Translations under genes and position numbers: made by a program
In this document: one piece after another, positions 16,497 through 26,220 of the stretch
Position numbering within the stretch: position 1 is the first letter of the stretch
Layout of the letters: every line of letters begins with the position of its first letter
Source of the DNA: Hyphomicrobium_A sp963728165
Lineage (GTDB): Bacteria > Pseudomonadota > Alphaproteobacteria > Rhizobiales > Hyphomicrobiaceae
Direction of reading: 5' to 3'
Assembly: GCA_963728165.1 (NCBI GenBank)
Contig: CAVSIY010000002.1
Location: 682,001 to 746,000, forward strand
DNA: 64,000 nt
Notes under the pieces: model-generated
What the model was told of the DNA's origin: nothing
The model's database searches: none
What the model saw: only the letters and a program-made list of their open reading frames with translations

Positions 16497-17318
16497 TCAA
16501 ACGGTCACCACGCCGGCCGCGACAAGCACCTCGCGGCCGAAGGCGCTCACGACGAACATGAGCCAGAAAGCTATCTTAGACGACGAGAGCGCCACCACCA
16601 CGTAGAGCGCGGTCGCCTTCCACAGCGGCATGTGCCAGAAGCGCCGGTGGATGGCGACGAAATAGGCCCACAGCAGCAGCGCCAGCGCGATCGACAGCAG
16701 TGTCAGCGGATTGAGGAATTGCGCCGGCTGCGTGACTTGCTCCAGCGACGACATGCCTATTCCCCCCAGCAAGTTGCGCGCGAGGAACTCGTAGGCGGCG
16801 TAAAGCGGCATGACGAAGCCGAAGGCGAGGCAGTAGAGCTTGAAATAGGCTTTGAGGGTGCGCGGCTCCTTGGCGAAGTAGCGGAAGAGGGCATAGGCCA
16901 GCAGGAAGGTGATCACCGCGCCGACGTAGACTCCGACCTGCGACATGACTTTCAAATACGTCTGCAGGCTCTCGCTCATCGGCCCCGCGCTGGCCGGGAT
17001 CACCGTGCGCAAAAGGATCGGGATCATGAGCAGACAGAAGACGGCGATGCCGCTCAGAAGGAAGGAAACGTGCGAGCGGTAGGCGCGGTCGTCAGCGAGC
17101 GCCACGGTTCCCTGCACCGGCGCACGCAGGATCTTCAGGTAGACCCAAGGAAAGCTGTGTCGCACCGGCGCCGTGACGTCGCCCAGAACCCCGAGCACGC
17201 CCGTGCGCTGGTCGGCACCGCAGGCGCTGCAGAAGTTGCCACTCACTTGCGCGCCGCATTCGGCGCAGATCGCCGCGGCGTGCGCCCCGGCCGAACCGCC
17301 TCGCATCTGGAGAATCAT
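16497..17318 (-). CDS. Zinc-ribbon membrane protein (DUF3667-like)
   Basis: 273 residues. The N-terminal zinc ribbon is C-A-E-C-G then F-C-S-A-C-G-A-D (four Cys), followed by about five membrane helices between residues 80 and 265. The ribbon spacing and the following segment of about 50 residues resemble DUF3667 proteins. No catalytic residues are evident and the function is unknown. The ATG at 17318 is chosen because the ribbon starts about 17 residues later. It is followed at 17362 by tspO on the same strand in the upstream position. Confidence 0.75.
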   Translation of the reverse strand: MILQMRGGSAGAHAAAICAECGAQVSGNFCSACGADQRTGVLGVLGDVTAPVRHSFPWVYLKILRAPVQGTVALADDRAYRSHVSFLLSGIAVFCLLMIPILLRTVIPASAGPMSESLQTYLKVMSQVGVYVGAVITFLLAYALFRYFAKEPRTLKAYFKLYCLAFGFVMPLYAAYEFLARNLLGGIGMSSLEQVTQPAQFLNPLTLLSIALALLLWAYFVAIHRRFWHMPLWKATALYVVVALSSSKIAFWLMFVVSAFGREVLVAAGVVTV

Positions 17319-17361
17319 GGCTTCGCCCCCGCATTGCTGGCGCAATACTAGCAGCGGGGGG

Positions 17362-17826
17362 TCAGCTGTTCAGGCGCCAGAGCTCGAAATTCAGCGCCGC
17401 CGCGTAGCTCACCCACAGGAAATATGGAATGAACAGCAGTGAAGCAGAGCGGCGCACCGGCCAGGCGACGACGATGAAGGCGAGGATCGCCAGCCACAGC
17501 GCCGCAATGTCGAAGAGCGCCCAATCGATCTGCTTGCGCCCGAACATGATCCACGGCCAGGCGGCGTTGAGAACAAGCTGAGCGAGCCACACCCACAGCG
17601 CCGGGCCCAGCCCCTGCGCCCGCCACACGATCCAGCCGGCAAGCGCGATCATCAGGTAGAGCGCCGCCCACACCGGGGGAAACACCTGAGCAGGCGGCGT
17701 CCAGGTGGGCTTGTGCAGAGCGGCGTAGAACGGCCCGGGCAGGAAGGTGGCGCCCGACCACGCCGTAAGCGCGACCAGCGCCAGGCAAACGAGAAGCCCC
17801 GAGTAGCGGCTCAAACGGCTCTGCAT
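17362..17826 (-). CDS. tspO: TspO/MBR-family membrane protein
   Basis: 154 residues, five membrane helices. Family motifs are L-P-G-P-F-Y-A-A-L-H-K-P-T-W-T-P-P, F-P-P-V-W-A-A-L-Y-L-M-I-A-L-A and a Trp-rich W-P-W-I-M-F-G-R-K. TspO binds tetrapyrroles or sterols and regulates stress and pigment responses in alphaproteobacteria. ATG 17826 is preferred over GTG 17838. It probably sits in one transcript with the upstream methyltransferase/ATP-grasp gene or the downstream zinc-ribbon gene, but repeats separate it from the former. Confidence 0.9.
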   Translation of the reverse strand: MQSRLSRYSGLLVCLALVALTAWSGATFLPGPFYAALHKPTWTPPAQVFPPVWAALYLMIALAGWIVWRAQGLGPALWVWLAQLVLNAAWPWIMFGRKQIDWALFDIAALWLAILAFIVVAWPVRRSASLLFIPYFLWVSYAAALNFELWRLNS

Positions 17827-17869
17827 CACGTCGAACACGTTACCCCTCGCGCACCGTGCGCAATTGGTG

Positions 17870-17953
17870 TCTGACCCTCTGGGTCTGACACCATACTAAA
17901 TCCTAAGCGGCCGATCCTGACCGCACGGTGTCAGACCCCGAGGGCCTGACACC
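17870..17953. repeat. Palindromic GTGTCTGACCC / GGGTCTGACACC repeat pair
   Basis: GTGTCTGACCC followed by TCTGGGTCTGACACC sits at about 17870-17892. A second copy, GTGTCAGACCC ... GGGCCTGACACC, sits at about 17928-17953. Each forms a perfect or near-perfect hairpin. A third copy is at 28331-28353. They lie between tspO and the upstream fusion gene and could terminate or insulate. Confidence 0.8.
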
Positions 17954-17968
17954 CGACTGTGAGGAATC

Positions 17969-19918
17969 TCACTGCGCCGCCTCGACCTGCGCCGCCTGCG
18001 GCACCGCTGGTGCCTTGGCGACGATCGACAGGCGCTCCACGGCGGCGGCCAGGATCTGACCTAAAAGGTCGGAGTAGCGCATGCCGGCAAAGCCCGCCAT
18101 CAGGTTGACCTTGCCGTCCCAGCACCAGCCCGGATTGGGATTGACCTCCAGGAGCTTGATCTCGCCGCGGGCGTCGGCGCGGAAATCGAAGCGCGCGTAA
18201 TCGCGGCACCCGAGCCGCTCGAACAGCCGGGTCGAGTGCTCGACCATCTGCTGCTGCTGGATCTCGGAGAGCTCCGCCTCCTGGTAGCGCACCTGCGTCC
18301 AGTAGGGGCTGTCGGGCTCCCACTTCGATTCATAGCCGAGGATCTTGGGCAGTTTGTCGTCGAGCCGGGAGAAGTCGACCTCGAGGATCGGCAGGGCGCG
18401 CAAACCCTGGTCCGGGTTGCCGATCAGCGTCACCGAGTACTCACCGCCCGTCAGATACTCCTGCACCAGGATCGGCCGCTTGGGAAACGCCACCCGCAAC
18501 CGCTCCAGGTAGTCGAGCAGCGCCTTCTCGTTGTTGACGACGGCATCCTTGGTGATGCCTTCGGAGCTGTCGCCGTAGCAGGGTTTGAGCAGCGCCGGGA
18601 ACACCGACGGCAGCGTCGCACCCTGGTCGCCGGGGCGCACGTGCGTCTCGAGCGGCACCGGCACGTCGAGCGTCATGGCGACGGCGCGCACGAGCCCCTT
18701 GTCGTAGCAGGCGGCCAGCGCCGACGGCCCGCCGCCTGTGTAGGGGATGCCCAGCGCCTCCAGCATGGCGGGGACGTGCAGCTCCTTGAAGGGATCGTTG
18801 TTGAAGCCTTCATCGCACAAGTTGAACACGAGGTCGGTGCGCAGCTCGGAGAGATCGCGCTCGAGCGTCGCGTGATTGTCGAGATAGCGGAACTTGTAGG
18901 CAGGCAGCTCCGACAGCGCGTCCTTCAAGCGGCGAATGGTCTCCATGTCCTCCGGGTTGAACGTGCCGCCGCGCTTCACCGTGTCGGGCAGGCGCGGATC
19001 GCCCATCAGCACCGTGACCTCGAGCTGCTGCACCTTGCCCTTCTTGCGGGCGGGCAACTGCGGGGCGTCAGCCGACAGCAAGAGCCTGCGCGCCATCATG
19101 CCCAGATCCTGGTCGCGGTCGGACAGGGCCTCGGCGTTGCCGTGGTGGCGAACGTTGCGGAAACCCGTCTTCTCCAACAGCTTGCCGATCGTCTCGCGCG
19201 TGTAGAGCCGCTCGGCATAGAACTGGTCGGCGATGACGCCCAGCTCGTCGTGGACGATCACCTCGCGTGAGATGAGGCGGTCGCGATCGCTCGACAACGA
19301 GCGCTCGCGGCACACGAAATGATGCTCGTCGATCCACTCCCAGGAACGGCGCTCGAAGTGGTCGGCCATGTAGGCGCCGTCGGTGATGTCGAGCACGAGC
19401 TGGCCTGAGGGCCGCAGGATCTTGCCCACAGCCGTCAGCACCTTCTCGTCGTCCTGCTTGTTGGAGAAGTAGCCGAACGAGTTGCCCATGACAGCGACAC
19501 AGTCGAAGCTCGTCTCGGGCAGGCGCGGGTTGCGGGCGTCGCCTTCCTTGAACACGACCTGCAGCCGCTCGGCCTGCGCCCGCTTCTTGGCGAGGCGGAC
19601 GAGGTAGCGCGAGCGGTCGACGCCGGTCACGTTCTTGAAGCCGCGGCGCGCGAGCTCCAGGCAGTGACGGCCCTGGCCGCAGCACAGATCGAGGATCTGG
19701 CTGTGCGGCTGCACGGCGGCGGCGGCCACGATGAAGTCGACGTCGCGGCGCGTGTTCTCCACGTTCTCGACCACGTCGCCGTCGGTCTTGACGTAGAGCG
19801 CATTGAAGAGCTTGCGCCACCATTCAGCGGGGAGATGCGCCTCGAGATCCGAAACTGGACCCAGGCACGAACGAGGGCTCGGGCGCCTCAGGCGCTTCGC
19901 CTTGGCAACGGGTGCCAT
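17969..19918 (-). CDS. SAM methyltransferase fused to D-Ala-D-Ala ligase-like ATP-grasp
   Basis: 649-residue two-domain protein. Residues about 25-285 are a class I methyltransferase: motif I I-L-D-L-C-C-G-Q-G-R-H, then G-V-D-R-S and F-D-C-V-A-V-M-G-N-S-F-G-Y-F. From about residue 295 a D-Ala-D-Ala ligase-type ATP-grasp begins, with F-P-A-L-L-K-P-C-Y-G-D-S-S-E-G, I-L-V-Q-E-Y-L-T-G-G-E-Y-S-V and the metal site L-L-E-V-N-P-N-P-G-W. The ligase probably joins two small amino or carboxylic acids and the methyltransferase modifies substrate or product. The pathway is unknown; no biosynthetic neighbours are visible. Confidence 0.85.
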   Translation of the reverse strand: MAPVAKAKRLRRPSPRSCLGPVSDLEAHLPAEWWRKLFNALYVKTDGDVVENVENTRRDVDFIVAAAAVQPHSQILDLCCGQGRHCLELARRGFKNVTGVDRSRYLVRLAKKRAQAERLQVVFKEGDARNPRLPETSFDCVAVMGNSFGYFSNKQDDEKVLTAVGKILRPSGQLVLDITDGAYMADHFERRSWEWIDEHHFVCRERSLSSDRDRLISREVIVHDELGVIADQFYAERLYTRETIGKLLEKTGFRNVRHHGNAEALSDRDQDLGMMARRLLLSADAPQLPARKKGKVQQLEVTVLMGDPRLPDTVKRGGTFNPEDMETIRRLKDALSELPAYKFRYLDNHATLERDLSELRTDLVFNLCDEGFNNDPFKELHVPAMLEALGIPYTGGGPSALAACYDKGLVRAVAMTLDVPVPLETHVRPGDQGATLPSVFPALLKPCYGDSSEGITKDAVVNNEKALLDYLERLRVAFPKRPILVQEYLTGGEYSVTLIGNPDQGLRALPILEVDFSRLDDKLPKILGYESKWEPDSPYWTQVRYQEAELSEIQQQQMVEHSTRLFERLGCRDYARFDFRADARGEIKLLEVNPNPGWCWDGKVNLMAGFAGMRYSDLLGQILAAAVERLSIVAKAPAVPQAAQVEAAQ

Positions 19919-20148
19919 GATGGACGTTTGTCCTCAAAGGGCCGCGCTCTGGCAGCAGGGCTTTGGATGCCCCGGTCAGCCGGCGATCGGCCGATCAAAT
20001 GCACAAGGCCCCTCTGGCCTCGATGAACGCGAACTTATTGGCCAATTGCGACTTTGCAAGAGGCTTCTTGGTATTTTCCGCCGCGGCGTCGCCGCGGCAG
20101 GCATCAACTTTGCTTTCGCGGGATGGAGTCGGCGGGCTCTTGGGAGGC

Positions 20149-20202
20149 TTACGCCTGATGCCGCCCGAGCAACGCGACGAAGAAGCCGTTGGTTCCGTGG
20201 CG
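20149..20202 (-). pseudogene. rsmB-like 3'-end remnant
   Basis: On the minus strand this reads H-G-T-N-G-F-F-V-A-L-L-G-R-H-Q-A and stop. It matches the RsmB C-terminus H-G-T-D-G-F-F-I-A-L-L-G-R-K-Q-D at 20310-20357 in 11 of 16 residues. The frame upstream is degenerate. It lies about 110 nt downstream of the intact gene's stop. The remaining part of 19919-20309 shows no supportable gene. Confidence 0.75.
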
Positions 20203-20309
20203 CGCCTCCCGCCCCACGTGGTCGCACTCCGAGCCGTCATCTCGCGCGCCACCTCCGCCCACCCACGTCGAGAGGAGGCACCCCTCGCTCACTCGCTTGG
20301 GGGCTAGCG

Positions 20310-21608
20310 TTAATCCTGCTTGCGGCCCAAAAGCGCGATGAAGAAGCCGTCGGTGCCGTGGTCGGCGGGCGTCAGCTGCAGCGTCTCGGTGCTCCCGTCG
20401 GCCGAGGCCGGCGGCTCGGAGGCGAAGCGCTCGCGCCAGGCCTCGCCGTAGGGGAGAACGGCGAAGTCGGCGTGGCGGGCGAGGAAGCCCGCGACCTGGT
20501 CGGCGTTCTCCTCCGGCAGCACCGAGCAGGTGACGTAGACGAGACGCCCGCCGGGCTTGACCAGACCGGCACCAAGGTCGAGGACGCGGGCCTGCTCGGC
20601 CTGGCGCTCGGGGATGTTGGCGGCCTTCAAGCGCCACTTGGAGTCGGGCTTGCGCCGCCAGGTGCCGGAGCCGGTGCAGGGCGCATCGACGAGCACGAGA
20701 TCAAAGCGCGGCCCCAGGGCTTGCAAGGCCGTCTCCTCGCCCGCCTCCAGCACCTGCACGTTGCGCGCGCCGGCCCGCTTCAGGCGCTCGAAGATGGGAC
20801 GCAGTTGCCGCTTGTCGGCGTCGTAGGCGTAGATTTGCCCGGTGTTTTGCATGGCGGCCGCCAGCGCCAGCGTCTTGCCGCCGGCGCCGGCGCACAGATC
20901 GAGCACCTGCAGGCGCGGACCGGCACCGCTGAGCAGCGCTGCGACCTGCGAGCCCTCGTCCTGCACCTCAAACCAGCCCTTGCCGTGGGCGGCCTCCGCC
21001 TCGATCGGCGGGCTGCGGCCAGCCCCTTCGGGAGCGGGAACGCGTACGCCCACCGGCGACAAGGGCGTCAGCTCGGCGTGAAAGCGTGCCAGCGCCTTTA
21101 GGACTTTCTCTTGGGTGGCCTTGAGCACATTGACCCTGAGATCGACGGGCGCGCGCTGGCTCAAGGCCGCACCTTCCGCCGCCGCCCGCACCCCGAAGGC
21201 GCGCTCGAACGACGGCAGCAGCCAGTCGGGGATGTCGCCCTTGACGTGCGCGGGGGCGTCGTCGGGCAGCGCGGCGGCAAGCCTCGCCCTTTCCTCTTGT
21301 GTCAGAGGCGCGATCGCGTGCTCGGAGCCGTCGGCGACCGCGGCCACCTCGTCGGCCGTCATGGCGAAGGCGCGCGGGGCGGCACCCAGCACCAGCGCGC
21401 GCGGGGTGTCGGCGCCCATCTGCGCCGCAATCGAACTCTTGCGCCGCAGCGCGTCGAAGACGAGCGTGCCGATCGCCGCCCGGTCGCCGGAGCCGGCAAA
21501 CCTATGCGCCTTGCCCCAGTCGGCGAGCGCGGCCGCCGCCGGCCGGTGGCGCGCGAGGATATCGTCGAGGATATCGGCGGCGGCTTGCAGTCTGGCACCT
21601 GGCCGCAT
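20310..21608 (-). CDS. RsmB-like 16S rRNA (cytosine-C5) methyltransferase
   Basis: 432 residues. The N-terminal half is a NusB/RsmB helical region. The C-terminal catalytic domain has L-D-L-C-A-G-A-G-G-K-T (SAM binding), V-D-A-P-C-T-G-S-G-T-W-R-R (catalytic motif IV Cys) and V-T-C-S-V-L-P-E-E-N (motif VI Cys). It would methylate C967-type cytosine in 16S rRNA or a related site. It is shorter in the N-terminal domain than E. coli RsmB, which is common in alphaproteobacteria. The start codon lies just inside a palindromic element on its upstream side. Confidence 0.9.
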   Translation of the reverse strand: MRPGARLQAAADILDDILARHRPAAAALADWGKAHRFAGSGDRAAIGTLVFDALRRKSSIAAQMGADTPRALVLGAAPRAFAMTADEVAAVADGSEHAIAPLTQEERARLAAALPDDAPAHVKGDIPDWLLPSFERAFGVRAAAEGAALSQRAPVDLRVNVLKATQEKVLKALARFHAELTPLSPVGVRVPAPEGAGRSPPIEAEAAHGKGWFEVQDEGSQVAALLSGAGPRLQVLDLCAGAGGKTLALAAAMQNTGQIYAYDADKRQLRPIFERLKRAGARNVQVLEAGEETALQALGPRFDLVLVDAPCTGSGTWRRKPDSKWRLKAANIPERQAEQARVLDLGAGLVKPGGRLVYVTCSVLPEENADQVAGFLARHADFAVLPYGEAWRERFASEPPASADGSTETLQLTPADHGTDGFFIALLGRKQD

Positions 21609-21613
21609 GGGCG

Positions 21614-21695
21614 CTAGTGTCCCTTATGATTCGGAAGTTCGCTCTCGTTTGATGCTAGGTCCTGAAGCGAACTTCGCAATCATAAGGGACACTAG
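21614..21695. repeat. MITE-like palindrome 1
   Basis: An element of about 82 bp with CTAGT ends. The arms CTAGTGTCCCTTATGATT and AATCATAAGGGACACTAG pair perfectly. An inner pair (GAAGTTCGCT/AGCGAACTTC) extends the stem to about 28 bp around a loop of about 20 nt. It lies immediately upstream of the rsmB-like gene. Confidence 0.85.
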
Positions 21696-21708
21696 AATCA
21701 TAGAGTTG

Positions 21709-21784
21709 CTAGTATGATTCAGATCGAGAAATTCGCTCCGAACCCTGTCGCGCGCGCTGGCGAATTTCTCGATCATCACACTAG
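21709..21784. repeat. MITE-like palindrome 2, supplies the MAPEG stop codon
   Basis: A 76-bp element with CTAGT ends and arms sharing GATCGAGAAATTCGC. It shares the ATGATTC and GAAATTCGC-type core with palindrome 1, so the two are related. The outer CTAG at 21781-21784 contains the TAG stop (minus strand) of the MAPEG gene. Confidence 0.85.
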
Positions 21785-22209
21785 AGACCCCCAGCCAAGA
21801 GAATGCGGGCGGCGAAGATCACCCACATGACGACGAGAATCACCATGCCCGCCGCCATGGCGTAGAAGCGCCGGTCGACGCGGTTGGAGCCGGTATGGAT
21901 GTAGGCGTGCACCAGCCGCGCGATCACGAACGCCCAGGCCAGCAGCACGAAGATGGTGCTGTTGGTGTTGGTGATCAGGATCAGCGCCACCAGCACGTAG
22001 AACAGAACGGGGAGCTCGAGCTGGTTGTGGAAGCAGTTGGCGATCTGGGTGGTGCGATCGGGCCAGTTGGGCTGGCGCAGCGCGATGTCCTTGGGGCGCA
22101 CCCTACCGGCTTTGACCGCCGTCACCCGGTGCGAGGCCATCCAGCCCATCAGCGCAAACGTGAGCGCCACCTGCACGAACACCGGCAGCAGCAAGCTCAC
22201 AACGGACAT
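21781..22209 (-). CDS. MAPEG-family membrane protein
   Basis: 142 residues with four membrane helices. Family signatures are N-C-F-H-N-Q-L-E-L-P-V-L-F-Y-V and F-V-I-A-R-L-V-H-A-Y-I-H-T-G-S-N. MAPEG proteins are glutathione-dependent or eicosanoid-type membrane enzymes; bacterial members are mostly uncharacterised. ATG 22209 is preferred to GTG 22221. The stop codon lies in the end of palindrome 2, so the last residues (A-G-G-L) may derive from element insertion. Confidence 0.88.
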   Translation of the reverse strand: MSVVSLLLPVFVQVALTFALMGWMASHRVTAVKAGRVRPKDIALRQPNWPDRTTQIANCFHNQLELPVLFYVLVALILITNTNSTIFVLLAWAFVIARLVHAYIHTGSNRVDRRFYAMAAGMVILVVMWVIFAARILLAGGL

Positions 22210-22278
22210 CGATGTCCCCACTTGAAATCGGGCCGCAGTCCCCCTCTCCCCGTCCTTATGGGGAGAGGGAACTCGCCA

Positions 22279-23778
<1,500 letters not shown>

Positions 23779-24086
23779 GCTCAGCGGTCTCCTTCAGGGT
23801 CATATAGGGGCTGGGGCGACACGGTTCACTAGGGGGTCGAGGCGGCCCAGCGGGAAACGATGTCGGCAGGCCTATACCACTGGAGTCGGGGCGAGGGAAG
23901 TGAGGGGAGCGCCGCGCGGGCGGCTTTCCCCGCCCTCAAACGCGGCCCGGGATCGTCGCGCCAAACCAGCGCCCTGGAAAAACGACCTCAGAGCGGCTCG
24001 CAGCCGGCGCGCTGTCCCGCGCGGAACAGCGCCCGCCGGCGCCTTTATTCATACTCCACCTCCGAAACCCACTGCCGGAGGGAACG

Positions 24087-24554
24087 ATGAAGACCTTGAC
24101 GACCATCCTTGCCGCCGCCGCGCTCGCGCTCGGCCTCGCCTCGACCGCCGAAGCCGGCCTGAGCGTGCGCCTGCCCAGCACACCGTCGCTCGCGCCCTCC
24201 CTCGTGCACAAGGCCGGCTGCTACGACGACTGCGAGGAGTACCTGGAGGCTGCGCAAGAGGCGCGCGAGGAAGTACAGGAGCAAGCGGCCGAGTACGCCG
24301 AGGAGGCGGAGGAGTACGGCTATCGCCCGCACCGCGGCCGCCGCCACGCCCGGACCGAGCCGTCCGCCCGCTACGAGAAGCCCGCGGCCGCCGAGCGCAC
24401 GCCCAAGTCCAAGATTGCGGAGGAGAGCCCCAAAGCGAGCGACAAGGCGTCCGAGAGCTCGGAGGGCAAGAGCAAGGTCGCAGCCAACGCCAAGGGCACC
24501 TGCAAGCAGTACTTCCCCTCGATCGGCCAGAGCCTTTCGGTGGCCTGCGAGTAG
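24087..24554 (+). CDS. Small exported charged protein, unknown function
   Basis: 155 residues. A Sec signal peptide ends near T-A-E-A-G. A C-Y-D-D-C motif is followed by a Glu-rich helical segment that could form a coiled coil (about 47-75), a basic patch R-R-H-A-R, a Lys/Ser/Glu-rich linker, and a C-terminal C-K-Q-Y-F-P-S-I-G-Q-S-L-S-V-A-C-E. Four cysteines suggest two disulfides. GGAGGG precedes the ATG. I do not recognise a family. The 23779-24086 stretch upstream shows no gene. Confidence 0.72.
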   Translation: MKTLTTILAAAALALGLASTAEAGLSVRLPSTPSLAPSLVHKAGCYDDCEEYLEAAQEAREEVQEQAAEYAEEAEEYGYRPHRGRRHARTEPSARYEKPAAAERTPKSKIAEESPKASDKASESSEGKSKVAANAKGTCKQYFPSIGQSLSVACE

Positions 24555-24683
24555 TTCCCGCCTGTGCCGCCGCGCTTGACTTCCCTGTTGCAGACGCACA
24601 CCTGACGCCCTGGCGCGGCCCATGCTAATCATGGCGCCGTCGCCCGCGCGGGACGCGGCGCGCTGAATCGATGGGGGGAACCA

Positions 24684-25067
24684 ATGCGCGGCATTGCCAA
24701 GGCCTTCTTTGCGACGGCCGTGATCTACGGAATTCTGGGCATGCTGCTCGGCCTGCACATGGCGATCGGCCACGACCACGGCGAGCTGCCGACGCACGCG
24801 CACATCATGGTCGGCGGCTGGCTGAGCTTTGCCATCTTCGGTTTCTTCTATGCGCTGCTGGGCGAGGCGGTGCCGAAGTGGCTGGCGCGCGCGCACTTGT
24901 GGCTGGCGCAGGTCTCGCTCGCGGTGCTCGTGGTGGGCCTATGGCTCTACTATAACGGCCAGACGCAGTTCGAGCCGGCGGCCGCCATCGGCGCGATGGG
25001 CTATGCGGCATCGTTCTTCCTCTTCGCCGCCGCCGCCTTCATGGCGCTGCGGGAGGGTGGAGCCTGA
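24684..25067 (+). CDS. Four-helix membrane protein with His motifs (oxidase subunit I-like)
   Basis: 127 residues with four membrane helices. H-D-H-G-E-L-P-T-H-A-H-I-M-V-G-G-W sits between helices 1 and 2. The T-H-x-H pattern recalls the first heme-ligand region of heme-copper oxidase subunit I proteins, but only a fraction of that fold is present. GGGGGGAA precedes the ATG. Function unknown; possibly a stand-alone heme or metal-binding membrane protein. Confidence 0.7.
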   Translation: MRGIAKAFFATAVIYGILGMLLGLHMAIGHDHGELPTHAHIMVGGWLSFAIFGFFYALLGEAVPKWLARAHLWLAQVSLAVLVVGLWLYYNGQTQFEPAAAIGAMGYAASFFLFAAAAFMALREGGA

Positions 25068-25079
25068 TGGGCTCAACAT

Positions 25080-25470
25080 AACTCTCAACCTTCGTCGTGG
25101 GAGTGGTGTCCTGGGTTCCCGCCTCCGCGGGAATGACGGATCGGGGTGTGCGATCGCGTGCCAGCCCTCAACAGCCCCGCGCCATCGTGGGGCCAAGCTT
25201 CCACAAGAACGAGGGCCGCGCAGATGACGCTCAACCCTTCGTCATGGGGAGAAGTTTCCTTCGTTCCGCCGTCGTCACGGCGAAGCCCCGCTCCGGACGG
25301 ACGCGAAGCATGGCGACGCCATGACGCGCGAATGACGGTGTGGGGAGGAAAGCGCGTGCCCCCTCGTCTACGTCATCCCCGCGGAGGCGGGGACCCAGTC
25401 ATGCCTAAGCACGTTCGACTGTTGCCGCATCTTGCTCAACGGCTCACACTGGCCCGTTGTCCAAGGTGAC
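25080..25470. repeat. Intergenic repeat-rich stretch
   Basis: Contains imperfect palindromes around CCCGCCTCCGCGGG (about 25118) and CGTCATCCCCGCGGAGGCGGGGACC (about 25371-25395). Both are variants of the GTCATCCC...GGGA family found elsewhere in the window. No supportable gene lies between 25068 and 25475. Confidence 0.65.
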
Positions 25471-25475
25471 GGGCT

Positions 25476-25691
25476 ATGCAGAAAAGCCCCTGCGTTTACA
25501 TCCCCGCCAGCGGCCGCAACGGCACCCTCTACATCGGCGTGACCAGCGATCTCTCGGCGCGCATCGAAATCCACGTGCAGGAGCTGGTTCCCGGTTTCAC
25601 GGCAAAGCACCATGTGCATCGCCTCGTCTATTACGAGATGCACCGCGGGAATGACGTTGAAGCGAGCGGCAAAGCGCTCACGTTAATCTGA
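25476..25691 (+). pseudogene. Truncated GIY-YIG nuclease-family protein
   Basis: 71 residues: V-Y-I-P-A-S-G-R-N-G-T-L-Y-I-G-V-T-S-D-L fits the GIY-YIG core of small YhbQ/UPF0213-type proteins, and L-V-P-G-F-T-A-K-H and Y-Y-E-M-H follow as in the family. After that the sequence departs from the usual E-K-x-x-K-x-W region and stops about 20-25 residues early. The first GIY Ile/Tyr positions are also altered (C-V-Y-I). Probably a decaying gene; an active short form cannot be ruled out. Confidence 0.7.
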
Positions 25692-25839
25692 TCGCATGGC
25701 TAGATATCCCGCCGCGCGGGCGCTTCTCGCATGCGCACAAGGTTGCTGACGCATCTATCGTCAACCCTAACACTCCACCGAGGCGATGCCGGTCCCCATT
25801 TTGAACTAGGATCCCCCAACAAGAACAGGAGGACCGGCC

Positions 25840-26019
25840 ATGGTTCAGCTTCGCAAAAACGGCGATGACATCTCCCGCAGCGTGGCCCTCGTTGTCACCC
25901 TGCTCGGCGCGCTGGCGGTCCTGTCGTTCGTGATGGCGGGCGTCGTCGGCGCCTGGGAGAAATCGGAAGCCCCGACGGCCAGCGCCTATCACTCTGTAAT
26001 CCCGAGCAAGGGCGCGTAG
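25840..26019 (+). CDS. 59-residue single-pass membrane protein
   Basis: Starts M-V-Q-L-R-K-N-G-D-D-I-S-R-S, then one hydrophobic helix (about residues 15-37), then a short polar tail ending I-P-S-K-G-A. An AGGAGG Shine-Dalgarno at 25827-25832 is optimally spaced, the best in this part of the window. Positive residues before the helix suggest the N-terminus is cytoplasmic. No known family. Confidence 0.65.
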   Translation: MVQLRKNGDDISRSVALVVTLLGALAVLSFVMAGVVGAWEKSEAPTASAYHSVIPSKGA

Positions 26020-26049
26020 CTTCCACCATTCCGCTGGCGGTTCCAGGTT

Positions 26050-26215
26050 TGTCATCCCGGCCCAATGAGCGAAGCGAATGCCGAGCCGGGATCCAGCAAT
26101 AGGCGCGTCGTAGACGCCGGCATCACTCGACTAGAAACGGCGGGGCCTCCGGCCCGCCTCCTCCTGGGTCCCGGGTCTCCCCCGGCTCAGGACCGGGGTC
26201 GCCCGGGATGACAGA
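26050..26215. repeat. GTCATCCCGG-type palindromic repeats
   Basis: GTCATCCCGGCCC ... GAGCCGGGATCC at about 26052-26094 and GGGTCCCGGG ... CCCGGGATGACA at about 26164-26215 are members of the dispersed repeat family. They separate the small membrane protein gene from the convergent small basic protein gene. Confidence 0.7.
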
Positions 26216-26220
26216 TGTGA

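Noticed and set aside
16281..17351. 356-codon plus-strand frame
   Set aside because: It starts inside the Aat paralogue in another frame and runs antisense to the zinc-ribbon membrane protein; composition is shadow-like.
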